Origin: Luteipulveratus flavus
GTDB taxonomy: Bacteria > Actinomycetota > Actinomycetes > Actinomycetales > Dermatophilaceae
Length of the DNA: 64,000 bases
Direction of reading: 5' to 3'
Assembly (NCBI RefSeq): GCF_029439465.1
Contig: NZ_JAROAV010000033.1
Location: forward strand, 212,867 to 276,866
The translations under genes were made by a program, and so were the position numbers. Positions 1-9,468 of this stretch are shown here, in pieces. Numbering within the stretch: the first letter of the stretch is position 1; the number at the start of each line of letters is the position of its first letter. The notes below the pieces were generated by a model that did no database searches, was not told the DNA's origin, and saw nothing but the letters and a program-made list of their open reading frames with translations.

Positions 1-206
1 AGCGACACCACCGCGACCAGCCCGGGGAACAGCGACAGCATCGAGTAGTACGTCAGCATCGCCGCGACGTCGGTGCACTGGTCCAGGGAGAACTTCTGCG
101 CCGCGCGTTTCAGCGCGACCTTCCAGCTGGGGCCCGCAGTGGTGGGGACGAGACCACCGGCGGGGCGCTCGACGGCGGTCTCGGGTTCGAGTGTCTGCAG
201 CGTCAT
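1..206 (-). CDS. YihY/BrkB-family membrane protein, N-terminal part
   Basis: Only the first 68 codons lie in the window; the gene runs off base 1. A soluble N-terminus of about 40 residues leads into AAMLTYYSMLSLFPGLVAV (residues about 48-66), the typical first membrane segment of the YihY/BrkB family. These are polytopic inner-membrane proteins once mislabelled ribonuclease BN; their function is unsettled. The ATG at 206 is chosen because AGAGG lies about 6 bases upstream. In-frame ATGs at 227 and 242 lack a ribosome-binding site. Confidence 0.75.
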   Translation of the reverse strand, partial: MTLQTLEPETAVERPAGGLVPTTAGPSWKVALKRAAQKFSLDQCTDVAAMLTYYSMLSLFPGLVAVVS

Positions 207-312
207 CGTGTCCCTCTTCTCGACCATCTGTACCGAGTCCATACCCGCGATCGTCACGAACCTATCGACATCGGATGCCCGACCACCGCGCGCGACACCG
301 CACAATGTCGCC

Positions 313-933
313 ATGAACCGAGCAGGCCAGCCGATCCGACGCACCGCCGTCGCGATCCTCCTGATGATGGGCGCCACCGCAGCCGTCCTCGTCAGCGCCG
401 CCCCGACCGGGACCGCCTCCACCACCGGGCCCACCCCCACGTCGAGCACGACCCCGACCACGTCGACGACGACCACCCGGTCACCGTCGACGACCGCGGA
501 GCCGACCACGACCAGGAGTCACTCCTCGACGAGCCGGACGACCTCCGGGTCGACCCGGACCCGCACGCCGCGCCCGACCCGGTCGCCCGACCAGCCCCTA
601 CCGGCCACCACGCCGGCTCCTCCGGCCCCCTCGGACGCCTCGCCCCGTGCCGGCACGACGTCGCGTCCCCGGCGCACGACGCTCACGGTCAACGAGCCCG
701 CGGCCCCTGTCGACGGCTTCACCGGGACGACTCCGCCGAGCGCGAGCGTCCCCTCGGTGGTCGACGCGAGCGGCGCCGGCCCGGCCCCGGCGACGGGTCG
801 CGCGGTCGGCACGCTCGACGAGCGCCGTCCGGAGACGTCATCGGGCGAATCGACCTCTCGGACCATGCTGTTCGGCGCCGTCCTGGTCGCCCTGACCGCG
901 GCCGGGCTGGCCATCCGGGAGTTCCGCCGCTGA
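313..933 (+). CDS. Ser/Thr/Pro-rich surface protein with C-terminal membrane anchor
   Basis: A 206-residue protein. The N-terminus has a basic start and a hydrophobic stretch (residues about 10-32) that could be a signal peptide. The middle is mucin-like, almost entirely Thr, Ser, Pro and Ala (residues about 35-160). The C-terminus has one membrane segment (LFGAVLVALTAAGLA) followed by the charged tail REFRR. The layout resembles sortase substrates, but no LPXTG is present; the nearest string is RRPETSSG. The ATG at 313 is chosen because CACAAT (301-306) ends 6 bases before it, as at many leaderless genes here. An open frame continues upstream to 73 but lacks a ribosome-binding site and overlaps the divergent gene. 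Function unknown. Confidence 0.6.
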   Translation: MNRAGQPIRRTAVAILLMMGATAAVLVSAAPTGTASTTGPTPTSSTTPTTSTTTTRSPSTTAEPTTTRSHSSTSRTTSGSTRTRTPRPTRSPDQPLPATTPAPPAPSDASPRAGTTSRPRRTTLTVNEPAAPVDGFTGTTPPSASVPSVVDASGAGPAPATGRAVGTLDERRPETSSGESTSRTMLFGAVLVALTAAGLAIREFRR

Positions 934-1022
934 CCCGAACCAGGCTCCGCGAGGGTCGCTCGCGCGGCCGCCCGGCTCGATTTCATGACCGGGCGATCAC
1001 CCTGCTATGGTTTCCCCTCGTT

Positions 1023-1098
<76 letters not shown>

Positions 1099-1104
1099 CC
1101 ACTC

Positions 1105-1143
1105 CGAGAGCCGGGGTTCGACCATGTCGAGCCTCGGCTCTCG
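1105..1143 (+). terminator. Stem-loop terminator after tRNA-Lys
   Basis: CGAGAGCCGGGG pairs with CCTCGGCTCTCG around a short inner TTCGA/TCGAG stem. TCGTT follows instead of a long U run. It lies 7 bases after the tRNA and about 20 bases before the next gene's start, so it separates the tRNA transcript from the SMR gene. Confidence 0.6.
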
Positions 1144-1163
1144 TCGTTCGTGAGGGAGACGTC

Positions 1164-1478
1164 ATGGCGTGGCTCGTGCTGGTCATCTCAGGTGTCCTCG
1201 AGGCCGTGTGGGCGGTTGCGCTGGGCCGCAGCGAAGGCTTCTCGCGCCCGCTCCCGACGGTCGTCTTCCTGCTCGCCCTGGCCGCGAGCATGGGCGGGCT
1301 GGCCTACGCGCTGCGCACCCTGCCGATCGGGACGTCGTACGCGGTGTGGGTCGGCATCGGTGCCGCGCTGACGGTGGCGTACGGGATGGCGACCGGCGAG
1401 GAGAGCGTCAGCATCCTGAAGGTACTGCTCATCTGCGGCCTCATCGGCTGCGTGATCGGGTTGAAGCTCGCGCACTAG
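1164..1478 (+). CDS. Small multidrug resistance (SMR) transporter, SugE/Gdx-like
   Basis: A 104-residue protein with four hydrophobic helices, the usual SMR length. It works as an antiparallel homodimer that exchanges a cationic substrate for protons. The conserved membrane glutamate is in GVLEAVWA (E13). That motif and the [12 protein letters not shown] segment in helix 3 fit the SugE/Gdx branch, which exports guanidinium, better than the broad EmrE/QacE branch; the substrate is inferred. GAGGGAG about 6 bases before the ATG supports the start. The preceding hairpin leaves no room for a guanidine riboswitch. Confidence 0.88.
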   Translation: MAWLVLVISGVLEAVWAVALGRSEGFSRPLPTVVFLLALAASMGGLAYALRTLPIGTSYAVWVGIGAALTVAYGMATGEESVSILKVLLICGLIGCVIGLKLAH

Positions 1479-1522
1479 CCCCGGACCACCGGCGGCGGCA
1501 CCGGGGAGGCACACTGGCCCGC

Positions 1523-2560
1523 GTGCGTGCACTAGCCAAGACCAACGCTGCTCCTGGCCTCGAGCTCATCGACGCCCCCGAGCCGACCTGCGGACCCGAC
1601 GACGTCAAGATCCGGGTGCTGCGGGCCGGTCTGTGCGGGACCGACCTGCACCTGGAGAAGTGGGACGAGTGGGCGGCCTCGACCGTCCGCGTCCCCCAGA
1701 TCATCGGCCACGAGTTCTTCGGCGAGGTCGTCGAGATCGGCGCCAACGTCACCAGCGTCCAGGTCGGGCAGCGCGCCTCCGGCGAGGGCCACATCGTCTG
1801 CGGCGAGTGCCGCAACTGCCGCGCGGGCCGTCGTCACCTGTGCATCCGCACCATCGGCATCGGCGTGAACCGGGACGGCGCCTTCGCCGACTACGTCGTG
1901 ATCCCTGCCTCCAACGTGTGGGTCCAGCCCGACTCGATGGACCCCGACGTGGGCGCGGTCTTCGACCCGTTCGGCAACGCCACCCACACGACGCTGTCCT
2001 TCCCCATCGCCGGCGAGGACATCCTGGTGACCGGCGCCGGCCCGATCGGGGTCATGGGCGCGGCCATCGCCAAGCACGTCGGCGCCCGCAACGTCGTGGT
2101 CACCGACGTCAGCGACTACCGCCTCGACCTCGCTCGGGCCGCCGGCGCCGATCGCGTCGTCAACGTCACCCGGGAGCGGGTCGCCGACGCCCAGCGCGAG
2201 CTCGGCATGCGCGAGGGCTTCGACATCGGGCTGGAGATGTCGGGTCACCCCTCCGCCGTCGAGGAGATGATCGCCAACATGAACCACGGCGGTCGGATCG
2301 CGATGCTGGGGCTGCCGGCCGGGCCGTTCCCGATCGACTGGAGCCGGGTGATCACCCACATGATCACCATCAAGGGCATCTACGGCCGGGAGATGTACGA
2401 CACCTGGTACGCCATGAGCGCGATGCTGCAGTCCTCCAGCGCACTCGAGCACGCCGTGCGCTCGGTCATCACCCACCGCTTCCCCGCCGAGCAGTGGGAG
2501 GACGCCTTCGCCGCCGCCCGCTCCGGCCAGTGCGGCAAGGTCGTCATGGACTGGAGCTGA
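1523..2560 (+). CDS. tdh: L-threonine 3-dehydrogenase
   Basis: Oxidises L-threonine to 2-amino-3-ketobutyrate with NAD; kbl, 35 bases downstream, completes conversion to glycine and acetyl-CoA. The 345 residues match the usual 341-350. This is a medium-chain zinc dehydrogenase. The catalytic zinc ligands C38 (CGTD), H63 and E64 (GHEF) are present, as are the structural-zinc cysteines C93, C96, C99 and C107. The Rossmann glycines are in [11 protein letters not shown], near residue 170. The GTG at 1523 is chosen because residue numbering then matches known Tdh enzymes and CACACT (1510-1515) ends 7 bases upstream. Confidence 0.94.
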   Translation: MRALAKTNAAPGLELIDAPEPTCGPDDVKIRVLRAGLCGTDLHLEKWDEWAASTVRVPQIIGHEFFGEVVEIGANVTSVQVGQRASGEGHIVCGECRNCRAGRRHLCIRTIGIGVNRDGAFADYVVIPASNVWVQPDSMDPDVGAVFDPFGNATHTTLSFPIAGEDILVTGAGPIGVMGAAIAKHVGARNVVVTDVSDYRLDLARAAGADRVVNVTRERVADAQRELGMREGFDIGLEMSGHPSAVEEMIANMNHGGRIAMLGLPAGPFPIDWSRVITHMITIKGIYGREMYDTWYAMSAMLQSSSALEHAVRSVITHRFPAEQWEDAFAAARSGQCGKVVMDWS

Positions 2561-2595
2561 CCGCACCCGCGACCCCATCACGCAAGGAGCCACCG

Positions 2596-3792
<1,197 letters not shown>

Positions 3793-3796
3793 ACCA

Positions 3797-3850
3797 CGCG
3801 AGTCCTGTCTGCTCGGCACTCCATGGAGGGCCGGACAGACAGGACTCGCG
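3797..3850. terminator. Long palindrome between convergent genes (bidirectional terminator)
   Basis: A 15-bp perfect stem, CGCGAGTCCTGTCTG (3797-3811) with its complement at 3836-3850, encloses a 24-base loop containing CCATGGA. It lies 4 bases after the kbl stop and 33 bases before the end of the opposite-strand GroES-like gene, so it can end both transcripts. A related palindrome with the same inner sequence lies at 33714-33767. Confidence 0.7.
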
Positions 3851-3882
3851 GGTGTGACGGTGTTGCGCGGGCGTCGATCGGG

Positions 3883-4218
3883 TCAGAGGTAGAGGCCGGT
3901 CTGACCGTTGTCGCGGGCCTCGGCCGCGACGGCGTGCAGGTCGCGCTCGCGCAGCAGGACGTACTCCTTGGACTGCAGCTCGACCTCGGCCCGGTCCTCC
4001 GGGTCGAAGAGCACCCGGTCGCCGAGGCGGACCTGACGTACGTGGGCGCCGATCGCGACGACCTGCGCCCACGCGAGCCGCTTGCCGACGCTGGCGGTGG
4101 CCGGGATGACGATGCCGCCGCCGGACTTGCGCTCCCCCGACTCCCCCTGCTGGGACACCAGCACGCGGTCGTGGAGCATCCGGATGGGGAGGTCTCCGGA
4201 GGTGGCGGGTTCAGCCAC
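3883..4218 (-). CDS. GroES/Cpn10-like co-chaperonin paralogue
   Basis: A 111-residue protein with the Cpn10 fold signature: PIRMLHDRVLVSQ at the start, GGGIVIPATA at the mobile-loop position, and the later strands GDRVLFDP and YVLLRERDL. Canonical GroES caps GroEL; this is probably an accessory paralogue because no GroEL gene is nearby and the N- and C-termini are extended. The GTG start overlaps the stop of the upstream DUF3618 gene by 8 bases, so the two are probably translationally coupled. Confidence 0.8.
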   Translation of the reverse strand: MAEPATSGDLPIRMLHDRVLVSQQGESGERKSGGGIVIPATASVGKRLAWAQVVAIGAHVRQVRLGDRVLFDPEDRAEVELQSKEYVLLRERDLHAVAAEARDNGQTGLYL

Positions 4219-4480
4219 GCGCGCGTCGGATGAGGCCGAGCAGGAGCGCCACCGCTCCGAAGCCGCCGAGCATGCCGGCGACCTTGTCGTGCCGCAGCTC
4301 GCCGTCGGGCGTCCGCGTCGCGTCGTTGGCCGCGAGCTTCACGCCCTCGACCTGGCGCTTGGCGATCTCCTTGGGCTGGGCCCGGAAGGCCAGCTCATCG
4401 ATCGTGCCGGCCAGACGCTGGCGGGTGGCGGCGAGGTCGGCCTCGATCTCCTGCTCGGAGCGCGTGCGCTTCTCTGCCAT
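4211..4480 (-). CDS. DUF3618 domain protein
   Basis: An 89-residue protein of the actinobacterial DUF3618 family. The N-terminal motif is EIEADLAATRQRLAGTIDEL (residues about 10-29), predicted helical. A hydrophobic segment (AGMLGGFGAVALLLGLI) and a basic tail RRARG end it, so it is probably a small membrane-anchored protein. The ATG at 4480 has AGGAG 6 bases upstream; the open frame extends further 5' without a site. It overlaps the GroES-like gene. Function unknown; relatives often sit with membrane-stress genes. Confidence 0.8.
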   Translation of the reverse strand: MAEKRTRSEQEIEADLAATRQRLAGTIDELAFRAQPKEIAKRQVEGVKLAANDATRTPDGELRHDKVAGMLGGFGAVALLLGLIRRARG

Positions 4481-4586
4481 GGTGTCTCCTTCTCGTTGAG
4501 CGACGGCCGTCCACATCGTTGTCGCTGCGACCTTAACGTAGGGGTCGTACCCCGCACCGGCACCGTTCACGCGTCCAGGAGGACCC

Positions 4587-5054
4587 ATGCCCCGCCTCGA
4601 GACGGGCGACATCGCGCCCGACTTCACCCTGCAGGACTCCACCGGGGAGAAGGTCTCGCTCGGCGACTTCCGCGGTCGCAAGCTGGTCATCTTCTTCTAC
4701 CCGGCCGCGATGACGCCCGGCTGCACCAAGGAGGCGTGCGACTTCCGCGACTCCCTGAGCACGTTGCGCGACGCGGGGTACGAGGTCATCGGCATCTCGC
4801 CTGACGTGCCGGAGAAGCTCGCGAGGTTCACCGAGCAGGAGGCGCTGACGTACCCGCTGCTGTCCGACCCGGACAAGCAGGTGCTGGAGGCGTACGGCGC
4901 GTACGGCGAGAAGAAGCTGTACGGCAAGACCGTCACCGGCGTCATCCGGTCCACGATCGTGCTGGACGAGGACGGCGTCGTGGTGCTGCCGAAGTACAAC
5001 GTGCGCGCCACCGGTCACGTCGCCGCTCTGTCCAAGGCCCTCAAGCTCGCGTGA
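4587..5054 (+). CDS. bcp: Thioredoxin-dependent thiol peroxidase (BCP/PrxQ type)
   Basis: Reduces hydrogen peroxide and organic hydroperoxides with thioredoxin as electron donor, in the cytoplasm. A 155-residue atypical 2-Cys peroxiredoxin: peroxidatic C46 in TPGCTKEACDF and resolving C51, five residues apart as in E. coli BCP. The start has a strong AGGAGG 5 bases upstream. It is divergent from the DUF3618 gene and followed by tRNA-Leu. Confidence 0.94.
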   Translation: MPRLETGDIAPDFTLQDSTGEKVSLGDFRGRKLVIFFYPAAMTPGCTKEACDFRDSLSTLRDAGYEVIGISPDVPEKLARFTEQEALTYPLLSDPDKQVLEAYGAYGEKKLYGKTVTGVIRSTIVLDEDGVVVLPKYNVRATGHVAALSKALKLA

Positions 5055-5087
5055 GTCTCAGCCGCCGACCGCGTAGGCTCCCGGTGC

Positions 5088-5173
5088 GCGCGAGTGGCGG
5101 AACTGGGTAGACGCACCGGCTTTAGGTGCCGGCGCCTTCGGGTGTGCGGGTTCGAATCCCGCCTCGCGCACCA
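5088..5173 (+). tRNA. tRNA-Leu (anticodon TAG)
   Basis: The acceptor GCGCGAG (5088-5094) pairs with CTCGCGC (5163-5169); the discriminator is A and CCA is encoded. The anticodon stem CCGGC/GCCGG holds the loop TTTAGGT with anticodon TAG. A long variable arm (GCGCCTTCGGGTGT) marks it as class II. It reads CUA and other CUN codons, which are rare here. Confidence 0.97.
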
Positions 5174-5200
5174 GGTGTGCTCAGCCGGCGCCGGCGTGGC

Positions 5201-6076
5201 TCACGCGCGCCAGGCGCCGGCGAGCTCGGCCATCATCTCCACGGCCCGGCCGTCCCCGATCGACAGATGTCCCTCGCCCTCGATGAGGTGCGCGGTCGCG
5301 TTCGGGAGGTGCGCGGCCAGCCACTGGCCGTGCGCGAACGGCACCATCAGGTCCAGACTGCCCTGCCACACGTACGTCGGCACCGTCACCTCGTCCAGCT
5401 CGAAGCCCCAGTGCCGGGTGAACGCCAGGTCGTCCTCCAGCCAACCCTCCAGGCCGACCCGGAGCGCCTCGTGGAAGTTGCGAGCGAGGTCCTCGCCGGT
5501 ACGCTCGGTGATCACGGCTCGGTCGACGTCGGGCAGGAGCGAGGACAGGGTCTCGATGATGTCCCGCGGCGTGGCGGCGCGCAGCTGCGGCAGGTACGGC
5601 TCGAGGTAGGTCCGTAGCGCGGGCTCGCCCTCGGCCGCCGCGCCGAACTCGTCGATGTTGTCCTCGCCCATGCCGTCGAGGAAGGTCAGACCGTCCGCGT
5701 CGTACGGCGCCACTCCCGCGATCACGAGAGCCGCAACGATCCGGTCGGGCAGGCGTGCTGCGGTCGCCAGGCAGTGCGGGCCGCCGCCGGACCACCCGGC
5801 GACGACACAACGCTCGGCACCCACGTGGTCCAGCAGCGCGGCCACGTCGGCGGTGACGTCCACCACGCGTCGTCCCGGCTTCGACGTGGACCCGCCGTAA
5901 CCGGCGCGCGAGTACGTCAGCACTCGCAGACCGGCGTCGTGCGCCGCCTCCTCGATGCGGTGCGAGGCGTGCAGCGAGCCCGGCGTGCCGTGGTGGAACA
6001 GCACGACCTCTCCCCCGTCAGGTCCGCTGATCATGTAGTCGAGGGTGCGCCCGTCCGGCAGGGTGAGGGTGTCCAT
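5201..6076 (-). CDS. Alpha/beta hydrolase
   Basis: A 291-residue single-domain alpha/beta-hydrolase, cytoplasmic, without a signal peptide. The oxyanion motif HHGTPGS is at residues 28-34, and the nucleophile S96 is in GWSGGG. The catalytic histidine is in EGEGHLSIG near the C-terminus. The aspartate is probably in WQGSLDLMVP. A variable cap lies between residues about 125 and 210. Substrate unknown; esterase, epoxide hydrolase or lactonase would all fit. The ATG at 6076 has GATGAGG just upstream. It follows the molybdoenzyme gene by 20 bases on the same strand and may be co-transcribed. Confidence 0.85.
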   Translation of the reverse strand: MDTLTLPDGRTLDYMISGPDGGEVVLFHHGTPGSLHASHRIEEAAHDAGLRVLTYSRAGYGGSTSKPGRRVVDVTADVAALLDHVGAERCVVAGWSGGGPHCLATAARLPDRIVAALVIAGVAPYDADGLTFLDGMGEDNIDEFGAAAEGEPALRTYLEPYLPQLRAATPRDIIETLSSLLPDVDRAVITERTGEDLARNFHEALRVGLEGWLEDDLAFTRHWGFELDEVTVPTYVWQGSLDLMVPFAHGQWLAAHLPNATAHLIEGEGHLSIGDGRAVEMMAELAGAWRA

Positions 6077-6096
6077 GGCCTCATCCTCACACCGGC

Positions 6097-7668
6097 TCAG
6101 GTCACGGTGACGCCGATCGTGTGCCAGCCGGTGCTGCCGTCGGGGTCCGGCGGCGCGGTCTCGCCGGTCTGCCACTCCCCGGTGCTGTCCCGGGCGCGGA
6201 CGGCGATCGTGTGCTTGCCGGGAGAGGCCGGCCACGCGTACACCCACTGCCGCCAGGCATCGACGGTCGCGTCGGTGCCGAGCCGGGCGTCGGTCCACTC
6301 GCCGTCGTCGATGCGGACCTGGACTCCGGTGACACCCCGGTGCTGCGCCCAGGCGACTCCGGCGACGGCAACGGTGCCGCCGGAACCCCGCTGCACGGTG
6401 TCGTTGTCGGAGGGGACGTCGATGCGCGAGGAGGTCTTGACGGGGCCGCGCGCCGACCATCCGCGCGGGGTCCAGTAGCCCTCGTCCTGCGCGAACGTCG
6501 TGACCTTCAGGTCCACGACCCACTTGGTCGCCGAGACGTACCCGTACAGGCCCGGCACGACGAGCCGGACCGGGAAACCGTGCTTGGGCGCGAGCGGCTC
6601 GCGGTTCATCCCGATGGCCAGCAGCGCGTTGCGGTCGTCGGTCAGCGCCTCCAGCGGCGTGCCGGCGGTGAAGCCGTCCACGCTGCGGGAGAGCACCATG
6701 TCCGCCCCGGGCTTCGGCCGGGCCTGCGCGAGCAGCTCACGGACCGGCCACCCGGTCCAGATGGCGTTGCCGTTGAGGTTGCCGCCGACCTCGTTGGAGA
6801 CGCACATCAGCGTGACCATGGCCTCCTGCATCGGCTTGGACAGCAGGGTCTCCCAGTCGATCTCGACCTCGTGCTCGACCATCCCGTGCACCCGCAGCCG
6901 CCAGCCGGCCGGATCGACCTGCGGCACGACGAGCGCGGTGTCGATCCGGTAGAAGTCGCGCTGCGGGACGACGAACGGCGTCACTCCCCCGACGCCGACC
7001 GACGCGCCGGCCGGAACCGCGACCGGCCGCCGCACCCGAGGGATCGCGACCTTTCGGCGCGCCTCGTCGACCGCGCGACCCGCGCTGCCGAGCGCCCGCC
7101 CGCCCCACCCGAGCAACGCGGTCGCCACGAGCGCACCCGCGCCGATCCCGACAGCCGTACGTCGGTCGACCGCGTTGCCCTCGGAGGCAGGTCGGCCGAT
7201 CCGTCCGAACCACCCGCGCAGGACCAGCAGACCGCAGGCGCCGCCGAGAAGGATCGGCAGCAGGTCCAGGGCATGGCTCCCCGGGCGGGTCGCCACGGCC
7301 GCAGCGGCGACGCCCACCAGGACGACCGTGAGCAGCAGCGCCACCTGCAGCCGGCGGAGGGCGATCAGGCCGATCAGGCAGCAGAGCAGGGCCAGCACGA
7401 GCCCCATGCCGACGAACAAGGCGAGCTTGTCGTCGGTTCCGAACGTCTCGACAGCAAAGTTCTTGAGCCACAACGGAGTCCGGTCGACGAACGCGCCGCC
7501 GACGGCGAGGACGGGCGACGGCTCTCCCCCGGCCCAGCCGCCGCGCTGCAGCACACCGTCGATCAGCTCGGCCACCGCGAGGGTCACCGCACCGACGACC
7601 ACGCCGCCGAGCGCACCGATCAGCAGCGCGCCGCGTCGTGCGACACCGGCGTTCTGCTGCTCGGTCAT
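6097..7668 (-). CDS. Membrane-anchored sulfite-oxidase-family molybdoenzyme
   Basis: A 523-residue protein. The first 190 residues hold about five hydrophobic helices. A sulfite-oxidase-type molybdopterin domain follows (residues about 240-410), then a dimerisation domain (about 420-523). The molybdenum-ligating cysteine is in TLMCVSNEVGG near residue 289. Such enzymes oxidise or reduce sulfoxide- or sulfite-like substrates outside the membrane; this one's substrate is unknown. Fusion of the membrane anchor to the catalytic domain replaces the separate MsrQ-type partner. The ATG overlaps the rdgB stop as ATGA, so the two are translationally coupled. Confidence 0.88.
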   Translation of the reverse strand: MTEQQNAGVARRGALLIGALGGVVVGAVTLAVAELIDGVLQRGGWAGGEPSPVLAVGGAFVDRTPLWLKNFAVETFGTDDKLALFVGMGLVLALLCCLIGLIALRRLQVALLLTVVLVGVAAAAVATRPGSHALDLLPILLGGACGLLVLRGWFGRIGRPASEGNAVDRRTAVGIGAGALVATALLGWGGRALGSAGRAVDEARRKVAIPRVRRPVAVPAGASVGVGGVTPFVVPQRDFYRIDTALVVPQVDPAGWRLRVHGMVEHEVEIDWETLLSKPMQEAMVTLMCVSNEVGGNLNGNAIWTGWPVRELLAQARPKPGADMVLSRSVDGFTAGTPLEALTDDRNALLAIGMNREPLAPKHGFPVRLVVPGLYGYVSATKWVVDLKVTTFAQDEGYWTPRGWSARGPVKTSSRIDVPSDNDTVQRGSGGTVAVAGVAWAQHRGVTGVQVRIDDGEWTDARLGTDATVDAWRQWVYAWPASPGKHTIAVRARDSTGEWQTGETAPPDPDGSTGWHTIGVTVT

Positions 7669-8273
7669 GACAGCAGCTCGACCAGGTCCGGCAGCAGCGC
7701 GCGGAACGCGTTGCCACGGTGAGAGATCGCGTTCTTCTCCGCGTCGTCGAGCTCGGCGAGGGTCCGCCCGTCCTGCAGCAGGAAGATCGGGTCGTAGCCG
7801 AAGCCGTTGCTGCCCCGCTGGTCCCGGGTGAGGCGGCCGTCGAGCCGCCCGACGTGGACGCGCTCCGTGCCGTCCGGCAGGGTCAGGACGACCGTGCTGC
7901 TGAAGGACGCGGTCAGCCGCTCCTCGTCGACGTCGGCGAGCTGAGCCAGCAGCAGGTCGATGTTGGCCTGGTCGTCACCCGTGCGCCCGGACCACATCGC
8001 GCTCCACACGCCCGGCGCGGCACCGAGCACGTCGACGGTGAGGCCCGAGTCGTCAGCGATGGCAGGCAGGCTCGTCGCTCTGCACACAGCCCGTGACTTG
8101 AGCCGGGAGTTCTCCTCGAAGGTCACGCCGGTCTCGGTGACCTCCGCGACGCCGTCGATGTCACCGGCTCCGAGGACCTCGACGTCGGCCAGCTCGGGGA
8201 CGCCCGCCAGCAGGCCGCGCAGCTCGCGCAGCTTGCCGGGGTTCCGCGTCGCGAGGACCAGCCGGCGGCCCAT
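7665..8273 (-). CDS. rdgB: XTP/dITP diphosphatase (RdgB/HAM1)
   Basis: Hydrolyses XTP, dITP and ITP to monophosphates, keeping damaged purines out of DNA and RNA. The 202 residues match the family. The nucleotide-binding start is LVLATRNPGKLRELRGLL, with the acidic motif TFEENSRLKSR, the DDSGL motif near residue 72, and the late GSNGFGYDPIF and SHRGNAF motifs. Its ATG shares one base with the rph stop, and its stop overlaps the next gene. rph-rdgB is a common actinobacterial pair. Confidence 0.96.
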   Translation of the reverse strand: MGRRLVLATRNPGKLRELRGLLAGVPELADVEVLGAGDIDGVAEVTETGVTFEENSRLKSRAVCRATSLPAIADDSGLTVDVLGAAPGVWSAMWSGRTGDDQANIDLLLAQLADVDEERLTASFSSTVVLTLPDGTERVHVGRLDGRLTRDQRGSNGFGYDPIFLLQDGRTLAELDDAEKNAISHRGNAFRALLPDLVELLS

Positions 8274-9034
8274 CAGAGCACCCGGTCCCGCGCCTGCTCG
8301 GCGAGTGACTTCTCCTGCAGCGCGGTCAGGTCGGCGATGCCCTTGGCGGCCACGTCGAGCAGCGCATCGAGCTCGGCCCGGGCGAACGGCGTCCCCTCGG
8401 CGGTGCCCTGCACCTCGACGAACTCACCCCGCCCGGTCATCACCACGTTCATGTCGGTGCCGGCGGTGGAGTCCTCCGGGTAGTCCAGGTCCAGCACGGC
8501 TCGGCCGTCGATGATGCCGACGCTCACCGCGGCGACGGACCCGGTGAGAGGCTCGGCCTTCGCCGGGATCAGCTTGCGGACCTTGGCGTCGGCGATCGCG
8601 TCCACCAGCGCCACGTACGCGCCGGTGATGGCCGCCGTACGGGTGCCGCCGTCGGCCTGCAGCACGTCGCAGTCGAGCACGATGGTGTTCTCGCCGAGCG
8701 CCTTGGTGTCGATGACGGCGCGCAGGCTGCGTCCGATCAGGCGGGAGATCTCGTGCGTCCGTCCGCCGACGCGTCCCTTGCGCGACTCACGGTCGGAGCG
8801 GGTGTTGGTCGCGCGCGGCAGCATCTCGTACTCCGCCGTGACCCAGCCGGTGCCCTGCCCCTTGAGCCAGCGCGGCACGCCCTCGGTGAACGAGGCGGTG
8901 CACAGCACCCGCGTACGGCCGAACTCCACCAGCACGCTCCCCTCCGCGTGGTCGCTCCAGTTGCGGGTCATGCGGATGTCACGGAGCTGGTCGGGTGCGC
9001 GGCCGTCGTGCCGGGGCGTGGCGTCGTTCGTCAT
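8273..9034 (-). CDS. rph: Ribonuclease PH
   Basis: A 3' exoribonuclease that trims tRNA precursors using phosphate. A 253-residue, single-domain member of the PNPase/RNase PH family. The motifs [14 protein letters not shown], the arginine-rich [17 protein letters not shown], and [17 protein letters not shown] are present. TAGGCT (9042-9047, this strand) ends 7 bases before the ATG, so the transcript is probably leaderless. It is divergent from the broken SDR gene. Confidence 0.96.
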   Translation of the reverse strand: MTNDATPRHDGRAPDQLRDIRMTRNWSDHAEGSVLVEFGRTRVLCTASFTEGVPRWLKGQGTGWVTAEYEMLPRATNTRSDRESRKGRVGGRTHEISRLIGRSLRAVIDTKALGENTIVLDCDVLQADGGTRTAAITGAYVALVDAIADAKVRKLIPAKAEPLTGSVAAVSVGIIDGRAVLDLDYPEDSTAGTDMNVVMTGRGEFVEVQGTAEGTPFARAELDALLDVAAKGIADLTALQEKSLAEQARDRVL

Positions 9035-9071
9035 GGTTCCCAGCCTACGTACCGCGTCCTACGCTCGATCG

Positions 9072-9442
9072 ATGGAGCGAACCACCCCGCAGGACGACGT
9101 GCTCGTGGTGACGGGTGCGTCCAGCGGCATCGGCGCCGCGTGTGCCCGACGCGCCAGTGACGCCGGCTACCGCGTGGTGCTGGCGGCGCGCCGAGAGGAA
9201 CGGCTGCGTGCGCTGGTCGACGACCTCGGCCTGGACCAGGACCGGGCGCTGGTAAGAACGTGCGACGTCGCCTCGTGGGAGGAGAGTCCGGCCACTACGT
9301 CCTGGTGAGCTCGATGGCGGCGCGCCGGCCCGTGCCGGGCTCGCCCTACGGCGCGACGAAGGCGGCTGTCAGCAGCCTCGCCGACGCCGTACGCGCCGAG
9401 GTGGCGCACATCGTCCTGCGCCCGGCGGGTCAGCCGGTCTGA
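9072..9442 (+). pseudogene. Broken short-chain dehydrogenase/reductase gene
   Basis: The first frame (9072-9308) encodes an SDR N-terminus with the cofactor motif VTGASSGIGAA, then the second strand through CDVASWEE, and then stops. A second frame (about 9280-9442) resumes with HYVLVSSMAARRPVPGS, the catalytic YGATK and a helix, and ends early. About 60 residues, including the NNAG region, are missing between the parts. The last 80 or so residues of a normal SDR are also absent. The simplest reading is an internal deletion that shifted the frame, plus 3' loss. TACGCT still sits 6 bases before the ATG, so the remnant may still be transcribed. Confidence 0.88.
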
Positions 9443-9468
9443 GCGTCGGCGCTGCGCCAGCGCCGCCG

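Noticed and set aside
1143..1163. Guanidine riboswitch before the SugE/Gdx-like gene
   Set aside because: Only about 20 bases separate the preceding terminator stem and the ATG, too short for any guanidine riboswitch class.
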